The notes under the pieces are model-generated. The model did not search any database. It was not told where the DNA came from and saw only the letters and a program-made list of their open reading frames with translations. A DNA stretch of 64,000 bases from Lolium rigidum (lineage: Eukaryota > Streptophyta > Magnoliopsida > Poales > Poaceae), in assembly GCF_022539505.1 (NCBI RefSeq), contig NC_061514.1, positions 342,038,644 to 342,102,643 of the forward strand, read 5' to 3'. Below are positions 22,437 to 34,600 of this stretch, piece after piece. The translations under genes were made by a program, and so were the position numbers. Each line of letters starts with the position of its first letter. The first letter of the stretch is position 1.

Positions 22437-23756
22437 TGTAAGGGTATATTGCCCCTATGTGTGGTTTTGGTAATTAGTGACAACCCCTATGGACTAATGT
22501 TTTCATTGAGTTTATATGAAGGAATATTCCATAGGTACTACTTGTAGTCCATGTGTTGGATTCAAGTATGGATGCCATGAAGATAAAGATATACCTTGTG
22601 AATTGGCATCAAGATCATCGATTTGAAGATATATATGTGATATGATCAAGAAGAAGAAATGAAGATGGAGTTCTTATGTGGAACTCAATATTAGCCATGC
22701 TCTAGCTTATGTGATAAGCAATGAATGATCAAGATCTTGAGTGCTTGATTCCAAGTGAAGAATTCAAGTTATGGCTCTAAGTCGGTGTCATGATAGTCTC
22801 ATAAGTTGAGCTATGGTTGACTAAGATCTAGAGCATGCAAGCAAATGAAGAATTCTATATACACCTCAAGATAGTATGATAGAGCATGAGAAGATACAAG
22901 GTTGACCAATACAAAGAGTGAAGAATAGATTCAAGTTTGGTCAACACATAAGAATGTGCCACGAGAAGTCATGTGGTATGGTAAGCCGTGTCAATTATGC
23001 TTTATGAACTAACCCATCATATATGTTCCCTTGTGTTGTCTATGTGGGTTAGGTATCTTTCCGTGGGCATGCATCAAAAGTGAGATCTCATATAGCCCAT
23101 GAGAGGATGACGTCAAGTGGTGATCGTCATCAAAGTTGAGTTGGGAAAGTTCAAGATTGAGCATCTCAAGAGGATCATATGCTTGAAGCTTGCCGTCCAT
23201 TTTGGTGATAATGGACATGTGAAGATGTGCATCAATGGAGCTTTCCCATCATGGTGTATGGGGGAGCATTTGTGAGTCTTCATGAAGCAACAATGATCAA
23301 GTGAGGCATTCCGGCTTGAGTGGAGCTTGAAGAGCTATCATCGAGATCAAGCGGGATGTGCAAGGCAAAGGTATGGTCTTGCTAGGTTTTCCTTTTACCG
23401 GTCTCAAGGTCGTTGTTGGGAGACCGGATTATAGGAAAGATAGCCGCACTATCAAGAGGAGGGGCTTTCGGTTGGGTAACTTGATCGCATCGTCTTAGGG
23501 AGCTCAATCCTTTGCATACTTTGCATATCCCTATTGCTTCTTGGTGTTTCTCTGTGAGAGGTTCTTGACCTTGTTACTAGCTTTACAACAAGCCCAAGTT
23601 CATCGAAAACGGAATCCGCATGCATCTTCTATTGCGTTTTCGAGTTTGGACGTCTTCACCGTTTCTATTTGTCGTTATCTTTCCAACAAAATTGGTTTCA
23701 TGTCAATCGGAGTTCGGGAGCATTTTCTGTTTAAAATGAAGAAAAGTTGTTCTGCC

Positions 23757-23975
23757 CCTGGCCGGTCTATGGTCCGGTCGGACCGGCCGTGGAACCGGGT
23801 GGTCCGGTTCCGACCGGCCACTGGACCGGTGCCAACCGGGCACTGTCCAGGGCCCTTTTCCCGTCATCCGGTTGCTGACCGGTCGGTGGCCCGGTTTGGA
23901 CCGGCCGTTCCGGTCACAGGACCGGTCTGACCGGGCCCTGCGCCGGACCGCCCGGTCCCAGGCCCGGTTGACCGG
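23757..23975 (+). repeat. GGACCGG-rich minisatellite in copia LTR
   Basis: Dense variants of GGTCCGG, GACCGG and CCGGCC are repeated just upstream of the LTR TATA box. The equivalent place in the neighbouring outer LTR (about 25615-25950) is also CCGG-rich but not alignable base by base. Confidence 0.7.
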
Positions 23976-24022
23976 ATTCCTCGAAGCCTTACCTTCCCCA
24001 ACGGTTATTTTCTCCCTTGGGC

Positions 24023-24030
24023 TATAAATA
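24023..24030 (+). promoter_or_regulatory. TATA box of copia LTR
   Basis: TATAAATA lies in a CTATAAATAGCCC context downstream of the GC-rich core. The same box is at 26008-26015 in the outer LTR. The position fits the U3/R boundary of an LTR promoter; activity is not shown. Confidence 0.6.
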
Positions 24031-24996
24031 GCCCTTCTTCCACCTTGGGCTGTTAAGTTCTTCCCATTCTCTCTCCTACATTGTTGCCTTTGAAGAACTT
24101 GCTCTCTCTCTCTCTCTCTCTTGTCTCCCCCCATGATTCTTGTTCATTCTTGAGGGATCTAAGAGAGGAGATCTAGATCTACACATCCACCAATCCATTT
24201 CTCCTCCAAGTGAGGGGAACTCCTGGGATCTAGATCTTGGAGTCTTTTGTTGACTTTCCCCATTGTTCTTCCTCTCCAATCTCATCTTAGCATTTGTTGC
24301 TTGGGTGGGATTTGAGAGTGAAGGATTTGAACACCTCTAGTGTTCTTGCTTTGCATCATTGCATAGTGTTGAGCTCTCCACCACGATTAGTTCGAGTGAG
24401 AGACCGTGAGCTTGTTACTCTTGGAGGGAGACCTCCTAGTTGGCTTGGCGGTTGGTGCTCCGGTGATCTCTTCAAGAAGATTGTGAAGAGGCCCGGGCTT
24501 CTCCTTCGTGGAGCTTGTGAAGTGGTTGTGGAGCTTGCCATCTCCGGAGCGGAGGAAAAGCTAACCATAAGGAAAGGGCCATTATCCTTCGTGGGTGTGG
24601 TTCGGAGAATAGGGTGAGCCTTCGTGGCGCGGGGAATCCTTTGTGGGACCTCCACTCCTCCAAACGTGACGTACCTTCTTGCAAAGGAAGGGAACATGGG
24701 AATACATCCTCGTCTCCGCGTGCCTCGGTTATTTCTATACCCGAGCTCTCTTTCCTTGTGATAGTCATCGTGCTTGAAGTACATATATCTTGCTATCACT
24801 TGTGCTACATATATATTGTGCCTATCTTGCTTAGCTCTAGTTGCTATTGTTACACTTAGTTGAGCTTAGCATATTTAGGGTTTGTGCTTGTAAACTAAAC
24901 GACAGTTTAATTCCGTATTCTTACAAGACAAATCCGTAAGATTTTTTAATTGCCTATTCACCCCCCCTCTAGGCGACATCTCGATCTTTCAACATC

Positions 24997-26962
24997 AATG
25001 GAGCTTTCCCATCATAGTGTATGGGGGAGCATTTGTGAGTCTTCACGAAGTAACGATGATCAAGTAAGGCATTCCAGCTTGTGTGGAGCTTCAAGAGCTA
25101 TCATCAAGACCAAGCGGGATGCGCAAGACAAAGGTATGGCCTTCCTAGGTTTTCCTTTTACCGGTCTCAAGGTGGTTGTTGGGAGACCGGATTATATGAT
25201 AGATAGCCGCACTGTCAAGAGGGGCTTTCGGTTGGGTAACTTGATCACATCGTCTTAGGGAGCTCAATCCTTTGCATACTTTGCATATCCCTATTGTTTC
25301 TTGGTGTTTCTCTGTGAGAGGTTCTTGAGCTTGTTGCTAGCTTTACAACAAGCCCAAGTTCATCGAAAACGGAGTTCGTATGACTCTTCTATGACATTTT
25401 CAAGGTTGGGTGATTTTACCAATTATTCATGATATAAGGTTCTACCTTTTATATTCATGATAAAATCCCCTCGTACAGATTCTTGAGTTTTCACTTTCCA
25501 TAGGATAACATTTGTTCTTATCTCTCAAACAAAATTGGTTTTAATTCAACTCGGAGTTCGGGAGCTTTTGTTATTAAAGAAAAAGGGAAAAGAATAAAAA
25601 AAAAGAAAAGGTAAGGGGCTGCCAACCGACCGGCCGGCCGGCCCAGCTACCGGCCCATCCGGCTTGCGCCGGCTCTGGCGCTGGTGCCAGCCGGACCGCC
25701 TCCTGTGGGCCATCCGGTGTGGTCCGGCCCAGGGTCCGGCAGCCGCCAGCCCGCCCGACGCTTGCCCCAGCCCGACCGGGCTCTGCCCCTGCTGGGCCTA
25801 TCCCCGGCGCGCGGCCCGCTCGCACGGCGTGGCCTGCTCGCCCCCGATCGGCCTGGTCGCCCCATCCGGCCTGTGCCCCGTTCCGGACGGGCTGCTGACC
25901 GGCCTGTCCGGCTCCTGCCCCGGTCGGCCGACTGGGCCGCTGGCTGGGCTATTTTTCCTGAGTTTTTCAGTGTTTTTCTTCCCCAACGGTTATTTTCTCT
26001 CCCTTGCTATAAATAGCCTTCTTCCACCTTGAGCTGAAGCAGTTCTTCCCCTTTCTTCACCTCCATTGTTGCTATTCGAAGAACTACCTTCCCCTCTTGA
26101 TTCCTCCCATGATTCTTGCCCATTCTTGAGGATTTGAGAGAGGAGATCTAGATCTACAATCCCCACCAATCAATTTCTCCTCCAAGTGAGGGGAACCCTT
26201 TGGATCTAGAGTCTTTTGTTGACTTTCCCCATTGTTCTTCCTCTCCAATCTCATCCTAGCATTCGTTGCTTGGGTGGGATTTGAGTGTGAAGGACTTGAA
26301 CACCTCTAGTGTTCTTGCTTTGCATCATTGCATAGTGTTGAGCTCTCCACCACGATTAGTTCGAGTGAGAGACCGTGAGCTTGTTACTCTTGGAGGAAGA
26401 CCTCCTAGTTGGCTTAGCGGTTGGTGCTCCGGTGATATCTTCAAGGAAGATTGTGAAGAGGCCCGGGCTTCTCCTTCGTGGAGCTTGTGAAGTGGTTGTG
26501 GAGCTTGCCATCTCCGGAGTGGAGGAAAAGCTAACCATAAGGAAAGGGCCATTATCCTTCGTGGATGTGGCTCGGAGAATAGGGTGAGCCTTCGTGGCGT
26601 TGGGGAATCCTTCGTGGGACCTCCACTCCTCCAAACGTGACGTACCTTCTTGCAAAGGAAGGGAACACGGGAATACATCCTCGTCTCCGCGTGCCTCGGT
26701 TATTTCTATACCCGAGCTCTCTTTCCTTGTGATAACCATCGTGCTTGAAGTACATATATCTTGCTATCACTTGTGCTACATATATCTTGTGCCTATCTTG
26801 CTTAGCTCTAGTTGTTCTTGTTACACTTAGTTGAGCTTAGTATATTTAGGGTTTGTGCTTGTAATCTAAACGTTAGTTTAATTCCGCATTCTTACAAGAC
26901 AAATCCGTAAGAGTTTTTAATTGCCTATTCACCCCCCCTCTAGGCGACATCTCGATCTTTCA
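24997..26962 (+). repeat. Copia LTR, 3' part of outer copy
   Basis: It begins inside the LTR at AATGGAGCTTTCCC (equivalent to 23234 of the inner LTR) and runs to the same end CTCGATCTTTCA. It is followed by ACCGT (26963-26967). The missing 5' part of this copy, with the matching ACATC and ACCGT flanks, lies at 51761-52205 on the minus strand. This is the right half of an LTR into which the inner copia element inserted. Confidence 0.85.
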
Positions 26963-26967
26963 ACCGT

Positions 26968-27113
26968 AGCGGGACTTTTCTTTTCTTAGTTTTTCTTTTT
27001 CGTTTTGTGGCTATGTGCATCCGTACTACCATTAGGGTATTGCGTTGTTGCAGAGGCTGGATGTAATTGGTATCTATCGATATTAATATATTCCCTTTAT
27101 CGAAAAATGTAAG
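26968..27113 (+). mobile_element. LINE 3' end fragment
   Basis: The sequence GAGGCTGGATGTAATTGG followed by ATCGATATTAATATATTCCC and a short A-run (27106-27110) is the usual 3' terminus of grass LINEs. It starts right after the ACCGT flank of the outer copia LTR. The adjoining LINE sequence is at 52206 onward on the minus strand. Confidence 0.65.
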
Positions 27114-27274
27114 GTAAATATGAAGTTGGTTCAAGTAGGGTTTTGCTTGGGCAAAATCTTCTAAGCTTTGGCTTCACTCAGATCTTGCCCGGGCTCCAAT
27201 CATGAACTTGCTCCACCGCTGTTAGTATGCGTTGTCATACTTGTTTTATACCCAGCATCAATAAGCCTCTAACT

Positions 27275-27894
27275 CGAAAAATAGGGAGCGGCTAGGGTGG
27301 AAACCCTAGCAGTCGCCGCCATCTTCCCTCGTCCTCGCCATCTATGATCAGGAATCGATGGGTCCCCGCTTCCTCCGATAGCTGCTCCATTGGCTGGACG
27401 GGGCTGGGACCTTGGACATGCGCTCGACGCTGTAGAAGGGTCCCTAAAGTTAGAGTTTGGTACATCATCATTATGGTGGCTATGGCAGCGTTGTGTGAGA
27501 CAACAATAAGGTATACCCGCCTCCTCCTCCACCTCATCGACAATGATCTCGCCGGTGGTGTTGAGGAGGGCGGGGATTCGTTTGGTCGCCGCTTCCCTGG
27601 AGTGGTGGATCTCATCAAGTCTACGTGTGTTATAGGTTTGGTGCTAGAAGATCCGGATCAATTTATGGATTCAATGGCGACAACTTCGGCTCTAGGGCGC
27701 TGGTTCTTAGGGCCATGTGCACAAAGATTTTTCGACTGTCATCAACAACATCGTGCTGACTCCGATAAAGGAGTGGTGACATTAGCGTTTTCTAGGTCGT
27801 CTAAGGACCATGATGTAATTTTATTATGCTTGGGGTGCTTTGTATTTCTTGCAAATTCATGGAATAGATTCAAATCTTTCTTGCAAAAAAAAAC
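27275..27894 (+). mobile_element. Short poly(A) retroposon (LINE-derived or SINE-like)
   Basis: A 620-bp insert ends in an A-run (27885-27893) and is flanked by perfect 12-bp duplications AAGCCTCTAACT (27263-27274 and 27895-27906). The 5' end has GGCTAGGGTGGAAACCCTAG, typical of LINE leaders. The open frame 27344-27904 runs through it but contains no recognisable reverse transcriptase, so it is probably an internally deleted LINE. It lies about 780 bp upstream of the CAMTA start codon. Confidence 0.8.
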
Positions 27895-27906
27895 AAGCCT
27901 CTAACT

Positions 27907-28677
27907 TAGTACATGAAGTGGATGCTCCGTCACAAGAAATTCATTAAGTTAGAGATAATTCCCATGACATAACTATATAAAATACTCAGGCTATCGACTA
28001 AGTTTATGACATAATAGATCCTTGAAACTTTTCAAGTAATCTATGCAGAGAAATGCTCTTCTCCTCGACTGGACTTTTTTCTTCTTCTTCTTCACACCAG
28101 ATGCACAAAATGCTTGCAAAGCACGAGTATCAACATAGAATGCTTCCCATTGATTTGGTACTTGAGCTGAAGCTAATTAGTAGATAGTAGCTGAATAATT
28201 CCAGTACCATATTTTGTTTTTTTCTGTTCATCAGTTTTCAAGGTGACAAATTCTAGAGCGAAAAAGCATGGAGAAGCTCACCATTTCAGAGGTTGACAAG
28301 TGGATCCACTTGTGAGCATGAGAAATCCAGTACGTGTCCACAAATTCAACAACCCACCCACCCACTATTCCCTTCCGACAGGTGGGCCTGGATTGTGGTG
28401 GCGCTTTACATGCGGGCCCCACTCGACTGGCACAACTTGATGCGCACAATTATTTGTTTTCTCGAGATCACGCTTGAATCTTTGATTTATATTGGTTTCC
28501 TTTTTTATTTACTATCTGCACTTAATTGGTTTTTTTTCCTCGCGATTTTCTAAGGTCTCCTCCTGCTCCTCCTCGTCGTCGTCTTCTCCCCAGTCTGCCT
28601 GCGCGGCCCGACCAATAGTCCCGTCACCTGTTGCGCAGCGGGAGAGTGGAAGCAGCCGCGGCGGGGCGGCGGCGGAT
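27907..28677 (+). promoter_or_regulatory. CAMTA upstream region and 5' UTR
   Basis: This 771-bp stretch lies between the retroposon and the CAMTA ATG. Site II-like TGGGCC (about 28383) and GGGCCCCAC (about 28412) occur roughly 270-300 bp before the ATG. A CT-rich tract (28555-28600) directly precedes the GC-rich leader and looks like a plant 5' UTR pyrimidine stretch. No convincing TATA box is seen close to it. The transcription start is not determined. Confidence 0.4.
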
Positions 28678-31600
28678 ATGGCGGGGGCGTCCGGGAGGGA
28701 GCCGCTCCTCCGCTCCGAGATCCACGGCTTCATCACCTACGCAGGTCGCCCTCTCCACTCCGAGCGCCGCAACTTCTCTTTTTTCCTTTTCCCCCTTTCT
28801 CTTTGTTTTTCTTTTGCAGCCGCCGATTCTGTAGCTTTCTTGGGTTTCGTCGTTCGTTGTTCTCTTGTTCGAGGCGTGATTCGTTTGGGGCTCTGGAGTT
28901 GCTACCACTTGATGCCTCGCTCTCCCAGCTCTCGTGGTTCTTCAAGCGTCGCTGTTCATGCATTTCCCCATCTCAGTACATGTGCTCTTATAGGGGCCAA
29001 TCCGTGCTGTTTGTAGTTCGGATTGCAGATTCTTTTTTTTTTTTGGGGGGGGGGGGGGGGCGATTTTCTAGTGTTTTCTGTTGCTGGAAATCCGTCCAAT
29101 GGTCTGTTCTTTGGTTCATCAGATTCTTCCTGCCCTTTTTAACCATCGAAACTTTGATCTTCGAAGCTTCATGGCCTTGCGATTAACGTAGTTGTTTTGG
29201 CCTCGCCTGTCGTTACGATACTCCAGCACAACTGCAATTTGCGTTTAGTTCGTTTCTATCTTTTGCTGTTGGAAGCAAGAAGCGTTTGGTCATCTATTGA
29301 ACTGAGTTCTCACTTATGTTTCTTCTTGTGGTGGTTGGTGGACAGACCTGAACTTTGAGAAGCTCAAGGCGGAGGCCGCGGCGCGCTGGTTCCGGCCGAA
29401 TGAGATCTACGCGGTCCTGGCCAACAATGAGAGGTTCAAGGTCCATGCGCAGCCCATCGACAAGCCCGTCAGTACGTGCTCCGCATCAACCCTAAACCCT
29501 GCTCCTGACATCCATACCCACTCTGCTTGTTTAGCTTCCGTGATTGACTGCCCAACATGGTGTGAACAAAAGGAAGATAGCGGCTGCGCGTGTTGAAATT
29601 TCTAGATTGAGAGTGTAAGACGCTAGGTTGGGTGTGAAACAAATAATATGTCGGTATGAGTTCATTCCCTCCTGGTTCATTGTTTGGGGACAGAATGTGT
29701 CGGCTGACTTAGTGCTGGTACTTTTGAGGTGTCGAGTCTACCATCCTTGGGATTCTCTTCTCTCCCAAGAAACACAAAGGCTTTGCATTTTGATGCATTG
29801 ATAGATAATGGAATTTAGTTCAAGCTTTGCACATGCTGTAGATTGGATCCAAGAGAGGATTTCGTGCCAGGGTTGGTGCTAAAATCGACAATCAGCAAGG
29901 AGGTACTGCATAGAACGTGCATCTTAATCGCATATGCTAGGCCTCTAGAACACAATAGATGAATGTATGCATTTTGAGAACTGGACTATTAGTAACATGA
30001 TTGCCATAAAGTTCTCTTGCTCCGTAATGTTTGTGGATGCAGTCTTGTTTTTATTGTTCTCCTCAGTATACCATCTCTACTTCTCTAGTCTCTAGGGTTA
30101 TAAGATAATATTCAATTACGGATGTAATAAAGTACTAATAAACATGATACACCAACTGGATCAGTTATGCTTTCCTCCCATGTGTGCAAGAATCAGAGTA
30201 TACAAAATATAGCATTGAGGATGACTATGATACCATAAGTAAAATAAGCAGATTTTCCTGTCCTCAATGCAAATTTGCACTTAACTTTTACTTGTTATGA
30301 ACCAGGTATTTGTACGTATTTATCTCATTTCGAGCAGACAACCCCCTTGTGTATTGAATTTGCTCACCTGTGTGTTTTTTTTTTTTTGAGAACCTGTCTA
30401 TGTATTTAGAGGCTAGTTGTCACTATCGCTTTTTCGACTAAGATATTACTTTTAGTTACAATGATACTTTACAAGAGCATTATTCACAGGATGGAATATA
30501 TTTACATTTTGCTGCTTGTTTAATTCTTAGGTTGTTATTGATTTTGCATCTCTGTATTGCGTAAAGTGAACTTTTTTCAAAGCATGCTCGCTGAAATCCC
30601 TTTCTGGATCCTTGGTAAATCAACACCTGGAAAAAATCGGTAATGAAAGTGGTTAAAAAATTATTAAAATAATATCATCGAATCGTGATAAATTGTGAAA
30701 GTAAACTGTTTTCAGACCATTGTGTTTAGATACGGTTATAGCACTATAAATTCTATGTTTTTCTGATTGCAGTGCCTTGCGAAGATGCCTACATCTTGAA
30801 GTTTTGTTGAAAGTGTTTACTTTGTGTTGTTCTGTGAAATATAATCCTGTCATGTGCACTTAGCCATCAGTTGTAACTTTATTTTAAAACCAGGTGGTAC
30901 TATTGTTCTGTATGATCGTAAGGTCGTCCGTAACTTCCGAAAGGATGGTCATGATTGGAAGAAAAAGAAGGATGGCAAGACTGTCCAAGAAGCCCATGAA
31001 AAACTGAAGGTGAACCTCCCCCCCACATTTTTTTGACTGTGAAGCCCCTACGGTGTGATTTTATTTTTCATTAAATATATATAGAGCAAAATAGGTAATG
31101 AATTCTGTCATTTCACAGATAGGTAATGAAGAGAGGGTTCATGTCTATTACGCTCGAGGTGAGCATAATCCAAATTTCTTTAGGAGATGCTACTGGCTGC
31201 TTGACAAGTAAGACTTCAGCTCTACAAGTTCTTTTTTGTGCAATATTCATTACATTGATATTTGTTTGCACAATTAATTTCTTGTTTCATGTAATCTGGT
31301 TAGACATATGCGGTGAACTTTTTACTGGATTATCAGAAGTGTTCGGTTGTCTAAGGCTAATACAAATCTAGAGACATTTGTCGTCAAAATTGTTTGTTAT
31401 CTACAATCTTTCTGAATTTTTGTTGAATGTTTGTATCCTCTAGTCTGAGAAACAGCTTTATATTAGCAGTGGGTAAAGTTTCATCACCACAGTAACTGGG
31501 ACTTGATCTGTAGCAATGACTTTTTCTAAGGCTTACAGAATGCAGAGTGGCATGCAATTAACATTTTCCACTGTATGTATCAGATATAAACTCAGATGTA

Positions 31601-34600
31601 AATACATCTCTTTGCTGACATGGTTCTTGATTGTTTCTTATTCAGAGAGGCTGAACGCATAGTTCTTGTGCATTATCGTCAAACATCTGAGGTTATTAGT
31701 TCCCCATCACACTTCTCTCTATTTTTTTGAAGTATAATTAAAAGGCGTATGTTAGGTTAACCATGCTTGTTCTGTTGTTCATACTATTGTACATACTGTG
31801 CAAGCATATTAGACCTATATGTTCTGTTACACATAAGTCTCCTAATATGGTTCCTCTTGACCAGGAAAATGCCATAGCACATCCTAGCACAGAAGCCGAA
31901 GCAGAAGCGCCTACAGTAAATGTGATTCAATATAATACCTCTCCTCCGACTTCAGCAGATTCAGTCTCTGCTCATACTGAGCTATCATTCTCTACTCCTG
32001 CACCAGAGGAAATTAACTCACATGGTGGCAGTGCAATTTCTAGTGGTGAGATAGCTTCAGTCTTAATGATGTGTTGAACGTGTATGCACTCATTGAGAGC
32101 TTCTCGATAAAATGCTATGCTCCAGTTAACTAAAATGTTGCTTCATTGCACTCTCCGATAGCATGATATCATAATATGTGCAGACTGTTTGCTGTACTTC
32201 TTACGATTCTACTACTGTATCTTGAATTGCTACCATGCAGAAACTGGCGGCTCTACTCTGGAGGAGTTTTGGGTACATCTACTCGAGTCATCTATGAATA
32301 AGGATACTTCTTCTTGCGGTGGGACTTTTGGACCGAACTGCAATATTTCATATTACTTTTACATAAAGTGTAATATTGCTCATATATAAAACAGGAGGAT
32401 CCGTGGCATTCAGTCAGCAGATTGAATATGGACCGAAGGATTCTGAAAGTAACATCAACATTGCAAATAATGTAAGTGAGCTGCTTTATTGAATTGCAAT
32501 ACTAGTATACTGTATGACTAAAATTGTGTACAAACTGAATTGCAAGTTAGAATATTGAAATAAGCACTTACTTCTCTCAACCTCTTTTCTCTGTCAATAC
32601 TCATGGTGTTTTTAGGTGTATGTTGCTCCCTCTGTTCATGAATACAAGGCCACATCGTTTCTCGTGTCAAACATTGACTATTGATTTAATTAACTAAATA
32701 TAACTTATATGTCATTCAAAAATATATATTGGAAAGTTCATTGAAATGTGCATCCGATGATATAGTTTTAAATGACATGCAACTCATATTTGGTTAACCA
32801 AATTATTATTCAAAGTTTGCCTTAAAAAGCAAAGTGGCATTGTATTTAAGAACGGAGAAAGTATTTTTTTAATATGCAAGGTTTATATCTTGTGAATCAG
32901 TAGGTCTTCTGTTCTGCCACAATATATCTTTATATTTTTTCATATGAAATATTAAGCTTCTTATTTTGGGCTCTGGAAAACATGCCTAAGATTTTTTTTA
33001 TTTTTTTTTCCATTATAAATTGCCTAGCTTTTTTTTTACTAAAATAAGATATTATTGGTATTTTTTTGTTCTATTGTGTTTCCATGGAGATTAATGTGCA
33101 ATGTGTGTAGATTTTTGTGTTAATTCCATACTGACGCATGGCATGGAAATCAGTTAATGCATCATCATAATGCATTAGGTCTGACAGTGGGGTTATGTGC
33201 TGCAAAGAGATTGGACGAGCCAATCTTTTTTTTTTCTGTCTTAGTTATTTTCTTGATCTTGAGCTAAAATATGATCTATCTTTCATCCGTTGGGGTTTAG
33301 AGGACATTTTTTCAAACATGTGATGTGATGGGTGCATATTTTGCTTCATTATTATCACTTTGTGACTCCACATTGGCAGCTTGGATGGATCACTAATTTA
33401 TCTTATGCAGGCTATATTAGTTTCATCACTTTTTTTTTGACACATATTAGTTTCATCACTTAATTTGATGCTCAAAGCTTATTCTACTTATTATGCCCTC
33501 AATCAGGTACCTGCAAACCATGTTGGAGCTCTGGATCATCAAGGAGACCAGCCTCAATACCTTCTAACACAAGATCTAGATTCTATATCACAGCAATTTC
33601 TAAATTCTTCGCAGAAAACTCTAGTGGATGGTAATATTCCTAATGATGTGCCTGCTAGGGAGAACAGTCTCGGACTGTGGAAGTACTTGAATGATGACAG
33701 TCCTTGTTTAGGGGATAATATTGTGAGCAACGAAAAATTCTTCAACATCACTGATTTCTCCCCAGAATGGTCTTACTCGACAGAGCATACCAAGGTTTGC
33801 CACTTTTATGTTGTATACTGAGCTACCATTCATTCTTGTTTAATCGTAGTTGCGTATTGACATTCCAACTCTTCAGTTTTGATCAGAATGTTCCACTACA
33901 TCTTCATCTGACACCAGTTACCATTAAAAAAAGTCTATCATGTACTTCTCTTGTTAGGATGGTTGCTTTCATAACTGCAATGTAGTGAATTCATGTACAT
34001 ATATAATGTATTATACTGAAAAAGTTGCATTCGTAATCCACATGAGCTCATATACTTGTAAATTGTAATATTCTATCATATTAAAAAAATATTGACAGCT
34101 TCTGAATTGTAGATCCTGGTGGTTGGGCACTACAATGAGCACTACACACATCCTGGTGGTTCCAATATGTACGGTATCTTTGGTGATAATTGTGTTGCTG
34201 CACATATGGTTCAAACTGGTGTTTATCGTTTCATGGTTGGACCACATACACCTGGACAAGTGGAGTTTTATTTGACTCTGGATGGGAAAACGCCGATCAG
34301 CGAGGTTTTGAGTTTTGAGTATCGTAGTATGCCTGGCAGTTCATTGCAGACTGCGTTGAAGCCTTTGGACGATGAATACATGAAGTCAAAGCTTCAGATG
34401 CAGATGAGACTAGCTCGTCTACTGTTTGTTACAAACAAGAAAAAGATAGCACCAAGGCTTCTTGTCGAAGGTAGCAAAGTTTCCAATCTCATCTCGGCAT
34501 CGCCAGAGAAGGAATGGACGGATCTGTGGAAAATTGCTAGTGATTCTGAAGGTACACATGTTCCTGCTACCGAGGACTTGCTTGAATTAGTAATGCGGAA

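Larger units (their letters stand above)
22437..24991 (+). repeat. Copia (Sirevirus-like) 3' LTR, inner element
   Basis: This 2555-bp LTR starts TGTAAGGGTATATTGCCCC just after the PPT AATGGGGGAGAT and ends CTCGATCTTTCA. It is followed by ACATC (24992-24996), a target duplication also found beside the matching 5' LTR fragment at 51756-51760 on the other strand. It has a GC-rich CCGG-repeat core (23757-23975) and a TATA box. Open frames inside it (for example 23541-23930 and 24356-24799) are LTR by-products. Confidence 0.88.

Noticed and set aside
23703..24134. Minus-strand open frame of 143 codons with Arg/Gly/Pro-rich sequence
   Set aside because: It is created by the GGACCGG minisatellite inside a copia LTR and is not conserved in the neighbouring LTR copy.
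24356..26678. Open frames of 107-147 codons shared between 24300-24800 and 26270-26740
   Set aside because: They are the same part of two copies of one LTR downstream of its TATA box, so their similarity reflects repeat copies, not a gene pair.
27344..27904. 186-codon open frame as a protein gene
   Set aside because: It spans exactly a poly(A) retroposon with target duplications and runs into the A-tail; no known domain is present.
28492..29186. Alternative open frames around CAMTA exon 1
   Set aside because: They are shadows of exon 1 and intron 1; the MAGASGREPLLRSEIHGF frame joins correctly to the CG-1 domain exon.
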